In this document: in pieces, positions 44,095-55,394 of the stretch | How positions within the stretch are numbered: the stretch's first letter is position 1 | How the letters are laid out: each line of letters begins with the position of its first letter | Source: Brachypterus glaber | Taxonomy: Eukaryota; Arthropoda; Insecta; Coleoptera; Kateretidae | Assembly: GCA_958510825.1 (NCBI GenBank) | Contig: OY294047.1 | Location: 51,381,365 to 51,445,364, forward strand | Reading direction: 5' to 3' | Length of the DNA stretch: 64,000 bases | The notes under the pieces: model-generated | Told to the model about the DNA's origin: nothing | Seen by the model: the letters and a program-made list of their open reading frames with translations, nothing else | Database searches by the model: none | Position numbers and translations under genes: made by a program

Positions 44095-46242
44095 ATTTAC
44101 TATTAATCATTTTTCATTATTTACAACATCATAATTTTTCTTCGTGTTTGATTTTAGCTACTATGGTCATCTACCAATCTCATATTCTGGTTTGTCCCAT
44201 TCCTATCTTGGTTTCTGTATAAAACTAAAATTTTAAATCAAGTTAAGTTACTTAACTTCTATAATTTTTTACAGTGTAAGGGAAAGCATTGTTGCATTTA
44301 AGCAGTAGTATTTTCTATAGTCTTAACATAAAATTTAACTGCGCAGCAAATGGACCTTTTAAAAGAAGATTTTCACATAGAAATAAAATTTATTTTAATG
44401 GTGAGTAATATAAATTTATTATGCATAATTCTAATGTAAATTTTAATTCAATAAATTATGCATTAATTTTCTTGCATAATCTTTAACATTTAATGCAGCC
44501 AAGATAGTGTATTTCTTCATTAATAAAACCTATTTAAGGAAGCGTAGAGTTCTAAGTGCATACAACCACATGTCATGATCCGATTATTTTATATGGTGTT
44601 AAAATTTTTAAAATAATATTGCTTTAATCATAGCGCAAATACAGTCTGGCTTCACGAGATTTGCTTCGGCAAAGTCCGGATTGTTCTACATTAAATCGGA
44701 CCCCTTTTCGGTATAACTTAAAAGTTGACTTATAATTTTAGTTGTATAAACAAATATAATTTATGGTTAAAATGATCGTTTAAGATGTCAGGAATAGTAA
44801 TAAGCTTGCAAATTGAGACTGGAACTCTTTTGTCGAAGTAATTAAATATAGTCGGTGTAATTAAATATAGTCGGTGCCTTTAGAAATATTTTGCGCTAAA
44901 AGCCTTGTCAAATAAATTTAACTACTGACCTACTTAGCATTTTAGAAATCCTATATAAACTGATGAAAAAATTCAGATATTATTCAGTATTACTTAGAGT
45001 GTCTCCATGTTAATGTCAAAAGTGAAAATGTTTCTGTGAGAAATAATTTTGAAAGTTATTCTTGAATTAAAAATAGTTTTTAAATTTTGAGACTTATAAT
45101 ATCAGACTTAAAATAAATATTGGACACTTATAAATATTTTTAGTATGAACACTGATAGAAATTTTGACGAATATTAATGAACTTTGAAAAATATTCTGTA
45201 AACTTATTTAAATGTCTTATACGAACCAGCTTTAATATTTACACTAAGAAAAATGTGGGCAATAAATTGGGCTTTGAAAATGATTGTGAATAGTTGGGAT
45301 TTCAAACATAGAATGTTTTAATTTAGAAGTATTTAATGGAAAACTAATATATAATGGAAATTAGAATTTAGGGACTTTGCATAGAAGTAGGACTTATAAG
45401 TAAGGATTGATCTTTCATGTTCATGAGAGAATTTATAACTTTACAAAACTATCATTTATCTGTAATAGGCCCTTGGAAACCGGTAAAATGAGTAGTAAAA
45501 ACATTTTTGTGCAGTTAGAAACCTATCATTCTAACTAAGCTCACAAAAGGCCCCATTTTAAAAGCAAATTCCCATTTGTTTTGATAATACTCTCATTCTC
45601 TGCTGAAACTAAAATACTTAAAATACACCATAAAATATACCAAAATACTGAAAGACATGATGCATTGTTATTAAGACCCGTAGATAGACTTCTATATCAT
45701 TATAGTTTATTTTTGTTTTTTTTTTGTTCTCGATGGTTTCGTAAAAGAAAATGTTTTATATAATCATTAAGAAGACTGCGAAAATTTAAGAATATTCTGT
45801 AAGGCAAAATATCAATTATAGACTAATTGATTACTTACCCAGCAAGCTAAGTGTAGAGCAACACAAGCATAATACACACGTAACATAACACTAGAAAAAC
45901 CATGGTTAAAAAAAAAACAAGCCGTGAAGATATGTAATACTACGCATTCCATTATATATTGTTCACAATAAATGGTATATTTCATTTTCCCAAATAGACA
46001 AATTAAAAAAAAAAACAATAAAAAAAAAATTCAACAATTTTAACAAAATCACCCCAAAGACAAAAAATTTATATGCGCTAAACTTTTTAAAAGTCAAAAA
46101 ATATAGTAGGAAACGTGCTATCAATGCAATTTTTTCAGGAAAAGTTTTCCTTCACTAAAAAATCATACAAAACATGAAAAAAAATCCATTTGAAAACAAG
46201 AAAGTTATTAGGGCGCCACTAAAAAATAAAAAATATCCCAAT
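44095..46242. other. 2.1 kb of featureless AT-rich DNA
   Basis: The longest stretch that I could not tie to any repeat. Frames at 45581-45763 (+) and 45812-46018 (-) are short, hydrophobic and low-complexity; neither shows a known motif. It could be unique intergenic or intronic DNA. Confidence 0.4.
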
Positions 46243-46448
46243 ACACGTATCTTTCGATATGTTTCAATCCACATTCTCTTGGTTTAAGGCTAGAATTTCT
46301 TTGAACCAAAGTCAATGTCCTAGAATGAAGAGCACGTTTTTTTGAATGAAGATCAGCTTTCTTCATTCAAGGACATTGATTTTGGTTCAAAGAAAAGTTA
46401 GCCTTGAGACAAGAGAATATGGATTTGAACATATCGAAAGACACGTGT
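46243..46448. repeat. 206-bp palindrome, arms about 90 bp
   Basis: ACACGTATCTTTCGATATG at the left is mirrored by ACATATCGAAAGACACGTGT at the right; the match continues through TCTTTGAACCAAAGTCAATG / CATTGATTTTGGTTCAAAGA. About a dozen mismatches are visible over about 90 bp, with a loop near 46335-46360. A transcript would form a long hairpin. Confidence 0.8.
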
Positions 46449-46465
46449 GTTTGGTTCAAGGAATC

Positions 46466-47035
46466 TTTTTTTTTCTACGACTACTTTGGAATGTAAGCAA
46501 ATACACACACTTTTCAAACACAGAATGAATCCATTCTAGCTCTAGATACGGTATGAATATTCCGTATGAACTGTTAGAATTAGCATATGTAGTGCCATCT
46601 CTTGTTTATAAAAGTAAAGAAAACTGTAGCAAAATTAGCAAAAATATATATATTTTACCATGAAATATTGAATAATTTAAAGAAATCTGACATAACCTTC
46701 AATTTTTGCATTATAATTTGTAAATATGTGCTAAAATTAAGTAAAAATCTTTTTTAAGTACTGATTTGATAACATTATTAAATAACATTAATTGCTTTAT
46801 TTAAAAATATGTGTTTTGTTGCATTTACAATGTCGAGTCAAATAAAACATTGTTTTTAACCTTGTCCGCAGTTTAAAGCCATACAGTGTTTCATATTTGC
46901 AGTCGAAGAAAAAATATAGTCTACAAGTCATTCCGCGCTCGTGGGACCCTCATACTCGCCTGCCGGCTCGTATGACAAACTTTCCGCTCGCGCGGAATAT
47001 TGTCTATTCCATACTAGTTATAGAATATACTATTC
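46466..47035 (-). mobile_element. family H element, copy 2
   Basis: Inverted relative to 33712: TTTTTTTCTACGACTACTTT (46467) to AGTCGAAGAAAAAATA (46903), then the GC-rich hairpin (46917-47035) with TCATACTCGCCTGCCGGCTC. About 170 bp of the AT-rich body present in copy 1 (around 34080-34250) is missing. Confidence 0.75.
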
Positions 47036-47395
47036 TGTATACTGTACTGCGAGGAGTATACTATATATAGTGCGAAGCATTATGTATCTTTACAGATTGT
47101 TTGTGACATTTTCGCATGCCCTTAGGGCCTAAAAGTATGCTTCATAATTTCGCTAATATTCGCCTGCGAAAATCAAACGAGCTTTGACATGTAAATAAGC
47201 TCACCGCAGGTATTTACTAGCGCAGATTACATGCCACCGCATATTAACTGAACGCGTGTGGTCGTGATTAAATAGTGTGCTTTGAACTCTGGATGCCGGC
47301 AACGCACTGTGTGTTAAGTAGGTCAATAAGTAACAAAAACTAGAAAAATAAAAAAAATACACTGCCCAGTAAAAGAGCTTTCCCATTTTTTACCT
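47036..47395. other. unassigned spacer
   Basis: Nothing supportable. Confidence 0.4.
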
Positions 47396-48130
47396 CGGTG
47401 CGTGAAAAACTGCCCCCCCCCCGCCCCTCAGGGGGTGGAGTTAGAGTTTTTTTATTATCAGATTTACTTTCAGCAACCTCAAAAACCCCAATATAACAAT
47501 TTTCACGAAAACTTCCTCCCGCCCCTCAGGGGGTGGTGTTAGAATTTTTTATTATCAGATTCACTTTCAGCAACCTCATAACCCCAATATAACAATTTTC
47601 ACGAAAACTACCCCCCGCCCCTCAGGTGGGTGAAATTTTATTATCAGATTCAGATTCGTCAACCCCTAAAACCCCTATATACCAATTTTGACGAAAATAT
47701 TAAAAGTAACTAAAAATATTTACCCCTTCGACCCCGCGGGGGTGGTGTTAGAAAATTTTTATTATCGGATTTAATTTCAGCAACTTTAAAAACCGATATA
47801 TGACGATTTTCAATTTTTTGTAGAAAATGTATTTTTTTCCATTTTCCCCCAAACCAATGTTCATCAAAAACAATCCCGAGCGAAAACTTTTGGTAACACA
47901 CCTGTATGCCAAATTTCAAGTCTCTAGCTTAAATCGTTCTGAAGTTATCGTGCTTACAAGATTTCCCGGACAGAACTATCGATCGACCGGTCAACCGACA
48001 ATTTTTTTTCTGCTCGAAATTGATTTATACCTATCATAAAACGCAAAAATAGATACGGAAAAATTTTGAAAATTTTTGCACTAATACAAGGCTTTCCCAA
48101 AAATTTGAAAAATTTCAAAATGGGAAAGCA
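47396..48130 (-). mobile_element. family E repeat, copy 2
   Basis: Inverted relative to copy 1. Four tandem units with GC cores (CCGCCCCTCAGGGGGTGG type) begin near 47415, 47520, 47612 and 47730. The non-tandem part (47820-48100) holds CAAATTTCAAGTCTCTAGCT and ATCGATCGACCGGTCAACCG, the counterpart of 5150-5400. Frames at 47710-47919 and 47827-48039 are by-products. Confidence 0.8.
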
Positions 48131-48491
48131 AAAACTAATTATAATTTTTTCTTTGCCCCTCTTAAAATTATTATGATTATATTTGCCACAAATATTTTTT
48201 TTCTCGATGTATAAATAATACTCCGGACAAACTTTTCCGCATATGAATAAGTCTTATTAAATATTGGGCCTTATTTACCTCGGGTACCTTATTGATTTTT
48301 ATGCAAGAATAAAGAACTATTTTATCCGTATCCAATAACTTATGTTTCATTCCCCTCGATTTGAACAGCAATATTCGCGCTATCAATTCCGGGAAACATT
48401 ATTATTCAAGCGACGTCTTATGTCGACTTGTAATTCTAAATAAGAAAAATTAAATAACCCCCAATAAAAATTTTCACACCAACTGCCGTGA
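48131..48491. other. unassigned spacer
   Basis: Nothing supportable. Confidence 0.4.
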
Positions 48492-49464
48492 GAGGGTGGC
48501 GATGATGTACTTATACAGGATGTCCCACAATCCGACTGCGTAGCGGGAGGGATTTTTGCATTCGCTGAGTCGAGTGCTTGATAAGCAAAAATTTTTAGTA
48601 AGTACAAACACCTAACTTAGACGAAAAAACGAAAAAAACATGAGGTTGTGTTATATTTGTTTAGAAAAAATTACAATAATAAACGTAAACTAAAAAACTT
48701 AGTTGAATTTTGACGGTGGCGGTCGAAAGGTTAATAAATAAATTATAATAATAATGAAGTCACTTTATTGAAGTGTAATTCTGTTTTGAAAAATCTATAA
48801 AGGGAACGTTCAAGCATTACGTAACGCTCCTAGGGAGGGTGGGGGTCATTTGGGAGTGTTACGTCCATATTAATGGTGTAGAAAAATAGCGTTACAAGGG
48901 GGGTGGAGGTCCAAAATGATCAAAATTTGCGTTACGTAATACTTGAACGTTCCCAAATTGCTTGTGTTAATATTATACAGTTTTCTGGCATTTTCATGAG
49001 GATTATTATTAAAACTATGCCCTGGTTTTAAAAATTTTCTTTCTGTACGCGCAAATGACAAATTTATAAACTAATTTTTAAAAGATGTAATTAAACAGGT
49101 ATTGTTTTTTTAGTTACCCATACGGTGAAAAATCTTGAAGACTGAGTAATTTTAACCCATTTTAGAGTAGCTAGCTTCGATTTATACTAAAATATAATTA
49201 CATCCTTTCTTCCTTTTTACACTCTTTTGCTCATCCCGCAGTAGGTATAGAGATATTTTGTTTACAGAAAGACGTATGCATTTTTTTTTGTAGATTTCGA
49301 TTAAGAAGTTTAAAACATTAAGAAAAGTCAAAAAAATATCTCATTGACGACGACAAATACATATTTTTTCCACTTTTCTCGTTTTTTTTTGTAAAATAAC
49401 TTTTGACCAAGTAATTTATTGTGTGAGTTCCGGGACACCCTGTAATGAGGGTGGCGATGATGTA
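48492..49464. mobile_element. TIR element flanked by an 18-bp direct repeat
   Basis: Short inverted ends TACAGGATGTCCC (48514) and GGGACACCCTGTA (to 49444) bound about 930 bp. Immediately outside, GAGGGTGGCGATGATGTA occurs at 48492-48509 and again at 49447-49464. A family D copy is nested at 48802-48954. No transposase coding. The direct repeat is much longer than the 2-10 bp usual for DNA transposons with inverted ends. Confidence 0.6.
48802..48954. mobile_element. family D MITE, copy 5 (short form, nested)
   Basis: GGGAACGTTCAAGCATTACG and GTTACGTAATACTTGAACGT are inverted ends; the interior matches the copy at 22248, inverted. It lies within the TIR element at 48514-49444. Confidence 0.85.
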
Positions 49465-49717
49465 GCTATAGAATTTCCATAAAAGAAAATTGAAAAATCA
49501 AATTAGCTTTTCGAAGCTATCGCGTGTCTAGCATGCCATGACAAGTCCACAAAGCTTTTCCTTCGAGAGCTTTAAGCTCACTCCTTTTATACATACTACC
49601 GGTCTATGATTATCTATATTTTATTGGTTTACAATAAAACAAGTGCTTATTTAGCAGCCTCTTTTAAAATTTATATTTTACACATTGTTTATCAAAAAAA
49701 AAAAAAACTGTTCTCTT

Positions 49718-50381
49718 TAAGGGGTTATATACGTTCTGCATTGGAAACAATAAGGGGTTTTATTGATTTTTTTTATTCGAACGACCTACAAAATATGAAT
49801 TTTTACTGAAAAATTAGGAAAATTGTGGAAACCATGGCCCTTTCCCCGAAACGCCATTTTTAAAATAGCTAGTTCGTGAACGAATTGTTTTTTTACTTGA
49901 ACGAAAATTTCTACTATTTTCGGCCGGAACACTCAATTTTTGGAACATCGAAAAACAACTTTTTGGGAAATCCATCGCCATTTTCGTATTTTTTTTTGCG
50001 AAGAAAAGGTTACGAACTAGCTATTGTAATTAGGAACAACACCTAAAAATTTAAGATTGATCGGCAAATTGGTTTTCGAGAAATCGTGGCCAACGCAAAC
50101 GATAGAAAAAAAGGCGTTTCGGGGTAAGGGCCATGGAGTTAACAATTTTCCGAATTTTTCAATAAAAAAATTTTCACAAATCCATCACAACATATCGTCA
50201 TGTGAGGATTATAGTGTTCTATATCCATAGCAAATCCAATGGATATAGAACACTATAATCCTCCCATGACGATATGCTATTTGATATTTTGTAGTTCGTT
50301 TGAATAAATTTGTGATTACATACCTGAAAAAAATCAATGAAAACCCTTAATTATCCCAAGCTAGAAGGTATATAACCCCTT
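49718..50381. mobile_element. fold-back element, about 664 bp
   Basis: The left end AAGGGGTTATATACGTTCT is mirrored by AGAAGGTATATAACCCCTT at the right. The arms continue with ATGGCCCTTTCCCCGAAACG (49841) versus its inverse near 50130. The right arm is longer because it holds a separate perfect-looking hairpin (50191-50276). Confidence 0.75.
50191..50276. repeat. 86-bp hairpin: 38-bp arms, one mismatch, 10-bp loop
   Basis: The left arm runs 50191-50228 from CATATCGTCATGTGAGG; the right arm 50239-50276 ends CCCATGACGATATG. The single mismatch is the T/G difference in CATGTGAGG versus CATGGGAGG. Its near-perfect pairing compared with the decayed outer arms indicates a recent insertion or conversion. 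Its fold has the size of a microRNA precursor, but expression is unknown. Confidence 0.85.
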
Positions 50382-50446
50382 AAAAAGGCCCTATATGAAA
50401 TATGCTAAATACTGATTTAATTTATTTTATGGGAAAATTAATTTTA

Positions 50447-50690
50447 AGCGGTCTAAGGCATCGATATAGCATTAACACTGAGCCAATGATCGTGAGTTCA
50501 AACCTCACTGGCGCCGATTGCCTTTCTCAGTTAATTAATAATTGAAACTTGGCGAAGGCGTACTCCCTAGATATATTGGTTCGAAAGTCAATTAAAGCCG
50601 GTGGTTCCCTCTACTACTAGCCCACACAAGTCCTGGACTTAGGGGATGCTCAATTAAGTAGAATAGAACGAGGTTAAAAACAAACATATA
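50447..50690 (+). mobile_element. tRNA-related SINE, copy 1
   Basis: The head has an A-box-like CGGTCTAAGGC (50449-50459) and a B-box-like AGTTCAAACCT (50495-50505), 46 bp apart as in a tRNA gene, followed by CACTGGCGCCGATTG. The body shared with copy 2 includes CAGTTAATTAATAATTGAAA, GTCAATTAAAG and TCCCTCTACTACTAGCCCAC. The end is AT-rich (ACATATACATATACATATA). RNA polymerase III would start at the head. Confidence 0.8.
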
Positions 50691-51184
50691 CATATACATA
50701 TAATTCAGATCACCTAAGAAGTCCCCGTTTTTACAAATTATTATAATAGATTTTCAGAAGTTAAACGGGGGGCGGACCTTTGATACGTATTATAATATGA
50801 AACCATATTTAAAAAAGAAAAAACTATTTCTCGGTGTAGAAATTTCCAACCTAATAATTTCATCCACTCTATATTCTAAAACTGTATTAGTTTCAAATTT
50901 AAAATTCCAAATTTCAACATTTGCAATTAGCTCTGTGGCATGTACCTGAAAATTCGAATAATTTTAATTAAAACTATTTTTAAAGTGCCTTTCGGGTTAC
51001 AATTTGTATGCAGGCGGTGGACGAACATCCGCATTATTACCCCGTGTTACCGCCCCCTCCCCCTCAGGCCGCTCCTGGCCGTGCCCACCTTTGTGGAATC
51101 GTTGCACTTCACATATTTATTCTACTCTGTTAAAAATACTTCTGCTAAAAAACAGAAATGAATTAAGAGAATAGGTAGCATATG
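50691..51184. other. spacer with a family B terminus
   Basis: At 50755-50797 AGAAGTTAAACGGGGGGCGG and CTTTGATACGTATTAT look like a right-end scrap of family B. A C-rich strand segment (CCGCCCCCTCCCCCTCAGG, 51050) is unexplained; the 73-codon frame at 50940-51161 crossing it is not recognised. Confidence 0.4.
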
Positions 51185-51471
51185 GCAGGATTGGTGTAGT
51201 GGACTACCGCGTCGTACTTGACGAGTTTACTACCAAAAATAGCGTGAGTTCGATTCTCACCGGCGCCGATTTGCCTTTTTCAGTTAATTAATAATTGAAA
51301 TTTGGCGAAGACCTAAGTGAAGCGGACACTCCCTATAAATTGCTTCAAAAGTCAATTAAAGTCGGTGGTTCCCTCTACTACTAGCCCACACAAGCCCTGG
51401 ACTTAGAGGATGCTTAATTAAGTAGAATAGTACGAGGTTAATCAAAAATGTAATGTAATGTAATGTAATTT
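51185..51471 (+). mobile_element. tRNA-related SINE, copy 2
   Basis: A-box-like TGGTGTAGTGG (51192-51202) and B-box-like GAGTTCGATTC (51246-51256), then CACCGGCGCCGATTTG and the same body as copy 1 (AATTGAAATTTGGCGAAG, TACTACTAGCCCACACAAG, GGATGCTTAATTAAGTAG). It ends with a tandem AATGT tail (51448-51471). The region between the A and B boxes differs greatly from copy 1 while the body is nearly the same. Confidence 0.85.
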
Positions 51472-52112
51472 TAATCGTACAGGAAGATGAATATCATGAT
51501 ATCAGTGGGTCTGTCCGGAAAATTTGTGACGACTATAACTCGATAACACTTTGAAATAAAGACTTCAAATTGGGAAATTGAGGTGTACAAATTGGAGAAA
51601 ATCTTGGAGGTAATATCTCGAGAATATCCGATAAAATTTCATCTTTACTAAACGTGGGAACTTTTTTAGTAAATTTTCAAGATTTTTAAAGGAAATTTCG
51701 AAGAAAGCTTAAGATATTAACTCCTAAAAGAATTCGGGTGTACCATTTCTTTCAGCGGTTTACCCCTCAGTTATTTTTATTTAACAAATGTTTTTCAGTG
51801 TTTTTTTAATATTTTTAAAAAGAGCTATGTATGATAGGAAAATATTCAGTAAAATACAATTTTCTCGCTATTCCATAATAAATGTGTTTTCTCAGGACTA
51901 GCGTAAATCAAGAAAGGTATCAGAATGCAAGGCTTACTAAACAACACAGTGAAAATTTGATTCAACACTACTAGAAAATTCATTAGCTGTTTGTGATAAA
52001 AATTCCATATAACCTCTTTTATTATATACTTCGCAGATCTTCAACAAGAAGAGGTTATATACCTACAGTACACCAGCAAGTTGTCAAATAAGTAGGTACT
52101 GTGCGTATATTC
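51472..52112. other. unassigned spacer
   Basis: GTCCGGAAAATTTGTGACGA and CTATAACTCGATAAC (51514-51548) loosely resemble the GTCTGGGAAATTTTGCGTGC / GATAAGTTAAGAACG part of family E. Nothing firm. Confidence 0.35.
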
Positions 52113-53184
52113 TGCATTCGATTGTCTAAATATACCATTTACAAAAGAAAAACTCTTTAATTTAGGAATCCGAAATAATATACTTCTATGGCTTATAGAT
52201 TTTTTAAAAAATAGGGAAATATTTGTGAGAGTAGGTGGGGCTATGTCAAAACTTTTTAAGATTGACATAGGCGTACCTCAGGGGTCTGTGCTGGGACCCC
52301 TCATATTTTTACTTTATGTTAACGACATGCCCAGTCATATAATCGCTGAAATTATCGCCATGTTCGCGGATGATACGTCTTTCGCGGTCTCAGCACAGAC
52401 CCTTGAAGACCTAAAAATAAAAATTAATGAAATAATATCTTTATTCCTAAAATGGTGTAATGACAACAATCTTATCCTGAATTTGGAAAAAACAGAACTA
52501 TTATATTTTAATAACACAAATGTAGATTCACTAGAAATAAGAATAAATGAAAAAATAATCCTCCCGGCGCGCAGCACAAAATTTCTGGGAATATATTTAG
52601 ACCGCAATCTACGATGGGCAGATCAAATAGACTTTATCTCAAAAAAAATAAATAAGGCGTACTATGCCATTTCCAAATTAAAAACCACACTGCCCCTCAA
52701 GGGTATCTTAAGTGTATATTATAGTCTAGTTTACAGTCAGCTAAATTATAATATAATCCTGTGGGGTAGTGGTGTAAATTGGGAGAGGGTTTTTATTGGC
52801 CAAAAAAGAATTATTCGTAAAATATTTAATATCAAATTTAGGGATTCGTGTAAGGAATATTTTAAAAAATATAAATTAATGACAATGCCATGCGTATACA
52901 TTTATAGGTGTCTGCTGTTTATTCGTGAAAATATTTCTCTTTATAATAAAAATTCTGATAATCATAATTATAACACAAGGAGCTGCAATGCACTGTGCAT
53001 TCCTGCCCACAAAACAGCTAGATATGAAAAATCTGTAACATATATTGGAATAAAACTTTACAATAAGCTACCAGACGGCTATAAATGTATAAGCTTGCGC
53101 GAATTTAGCATCAAAATTAAAAAATTACTTTTGGAAAGGGCATACTACGCCTTAAATGAGTTTTTAGAGGATGAACATTTTTAA
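52113..53184 (+). pseudogene. LINE family Y reverse transcriptase, N-truncated
   Basis: RNA-directed DNA polymerase of a non-LTR retrotransposon. The frame opens upstream of the GTG at 52225: AFDCLNIPFTKEKLFNLGIR (from 52113) is the first palm motif with its catalytic Asp. Then come GVPQGSVLGPLIFLLYVND (residues 16-34 counted from 52225), FADD (47-50), KFLGIYLD (119-126) and the C-terminal HNYNTR and YYALNEFL motifs shared with 27807-28850. All three catalytic Asp are present and the frame is uninterrupted for about 357 codons. The endonuclease and N-terminal RT part are absent, so it is dead on arrival rather than mutated. Clade: Jockey/CR1-like by impression. Confidence 0.88.
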
Positions 53185-53340
53185 CAAAAATGTAAACGTA
53201 ATTTTATGTAAACGTAATTTTATGTATGATATGTATTTATTTTCATGTTTGACTTGTATATCCACCTTAAGGTGGCACTTGTATGTATTTATATTAAATT
53301 AAATTAAAATTATAAAATAAAATTAAATTAAATTAAAATA
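52113..53340 (+). mobile_element. LINE family Y, best-preserved copy
   Basis: RT coding (52113-53184), 3' UTR with the perfect palindrome CCACCTTAAGGTGG (53262-53275), and a tail of TTAAA/AAATT units (53293-53340). The 5' side is truncated inside the RT domain. A duplicated ACGTAATTTTATGTA (53205-53225) lies just after the stop. Confidence 0.85.
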
Positions 53341-54475
53341 TTAGAAAAATAGCAGAATAACCAAGTAATTTGAATAAATTTCAATACAAGAAGGAACATT
53401 ATATTTTCCTATTCACCTACCTCGAATGTTTTCCCAACTGGCCCAACATTGGAGGTATGCCAGCCCCCATACGCCCATGGAAACGTCCCTGGGTAGTGTA
53501 AAAATAAGTAAAGTCTGTGTGAAATTTCATAAATTTGTATCAGTTTAGTACCGCTAACCGGGGTAAAGTGAATCAATGCGGGTAAAGTGAATCAAAAGTT
53601 TCTCGCGCAGGTTCGAGGCTAACTATTATATTACTTATTATAAGTAACAAATAATTTAGAGGAAAGTATTTTGCATTGGACTTCTGCGCATACAATATAT
53701 TTTGGTCTCACCCTGATGTCGGCCATTATCACACTGGCCATTTTGTACGTAATTTTTAAATCGTAAAACCGTTAAAATTAGTAATTTCTAGAGGCTTTTT
53801 GTTATGGTTGGTAATATATTCAATCACAATCTGGGAATTTAAATTTCGCGCAATAAATAAGACTCAAAATGGATGCCACACATGTTAGTCACTCGCGCAG
53901 AATTAAAGCCTAGTCTAGGTAAACGTTACGTAACGGAATTTAATAAATTTAATGTTTATTTCCTAAGCTTGGAAGATGTATATGATTCAACATAAATTAC
54001 TATTTAGTGGCCCATAATTCCCTTTTTCACACAAAAATTGACGAAACTATGCATATTTAAATAATATTGTATTCAGTATAAAAAACTGTTGACATTGATT
54101 TTTAAAAAAAAATCTTACGGCCCTGTTCTTGCGTGATCTTGCCGATGAATCATCGGCGATGATACATTTTCGCGCGGAATGTGTACTCACAGAACACCAA
54201 TGTGTGTACTATTTTGTGTACCTGTGCATAAACAATATACGTGTTATATGTGACACTCAGTGTAAAAAGAGGTACCTAGTATTTTTTCCCTGTGTGATAT
54301 TGATTATGAATATTTTTTTAAAGTTTGACTGATTTTTTCGTTTAAGTACATTAAGTGCTATATGTATTATTATAATAAATATGTATCATTTTTACACCGT
54401 CTTTTTACCGTCTTGCATTATGCGGAATTCTGCATCAAGATATGTTAGAAAAAAAATACAAATTTTTCTATTGTT
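53341..54475. other. unassigned spacer with small repeats
   Basis: GGGTAAAGTGAATCAA occurs twice (53562, 53581). At 53808-53862 is the partner of the fragment at 19406. Nothing coding. Confidence 0.4.
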
Positions 54476-54575
54476 ACGCGTTACACAGGGGGTGATGTTG
54501 GTAAATGCGACAGTTTGTTACACAGGGGGGGAGGGGGTCAATTTTTTTGAAAAATTGCGTTACGTAATATATGGG
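54476..54575. mobile_element. family D MITE, right half (copy 6)
   Basis: Two GTTACACAGGGGG words, a GGGGGGGAGGGGG run and ATTGCGTTACGTAATAT match the right side of family D; the left end is missing and the last bases are altered. Confidence 0.55.
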
Positions 54576-55114
54576 CAGACCCTAAGTACCACGCGGCACT
54601 ATCCATAGTGGTCTACCAGGTTGGCTATTCTTATTTCGGTGAGTTTTATTCACGCGATAAAGCCAACATCACAGTAGTTCTTTTGATGATTTGATTGGCC
54701 TAGCCCGTGGAGCTCCTCCCATATTCATTGAAATACCAGGCGAAAAAAATTCGCTCGAAGCAAGAATAGATACCCACTGGATATTACCCAGCACTGTATT
54801 TATTGGATCCAGCCTGAGCGAAAAATTTTGTGAACGAAACTTTGATTCACTTTCCATCCCAATGATTCAATTTAAGTGATTTACTTAACCCCGGCTGACG
54901 GTATACTATGAAATTACTAAGCATTACAATTTTTAACGGCTTATGTTTTAGTTTCGTCCGGAATAATTCAGCAATAAAGCTCATTTCAATTTCATACGAG
55001 GTAATTAAATTACAAATTTTTCACCGTAAATGTTTTTTCGTTCAAGATTAAATACCGCAATGCAGGTTAAGTTTTTCTTTTTTTTTATGACTCGTAAAAT
55101 TAAAACAAGAAAAC
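54576..55114. other. unassigned spacer
   Basis: Overlapping 62-codon frames on both strands at 54669-54879 show no motif that I recognise. Nothing else. Confidence 0.4.
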
Positions 55115-55180
55115 GTACAAAGTAGGTATAAAGAACCTTCACTTTCGGGTTTAGACCGTGTTAATGGATTTTCACTTTCC

Positions 55181-55215
55181 GACGTTTCGTCTCTTACTAC
55201 TAGAGACATCTTCAG
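55181..55215 (-). ncRNA. hammerhead-ribozyme-like motif (left arm, antisense)
   Basis: Exact mirror of the right-arm motif, on the opposite strand, because the left arm is an inverted copy. A transcript of the plus strand would hold the motif at one end and its complement at the other, so the two would tend to pair rather than fold separately. Confidence 0.65.
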
Positions 55216-55394
55216 GGATTAATCTGAAACTAAGTTTCGAATCAACTTGTGTCACTATTTATGACGAGTTGTGGTTATTCACCCGTGACGAGGTTTTTCC
55301 TATCAAAGACTTCCATATTGCAGGTAAGTGGTAACCAGTGTCCCGATTGATATTGTTAGGATGCTTGATGATTTCTATCGATTCCCGTATCTTC

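Noticed and set aside
51185..51268. tRNA gene
   Set aside because: A and B boxes are present, but the cloverleaf is poor and a conserved SINE body and tail follow; a second copy at 50447 confirms a SINE.
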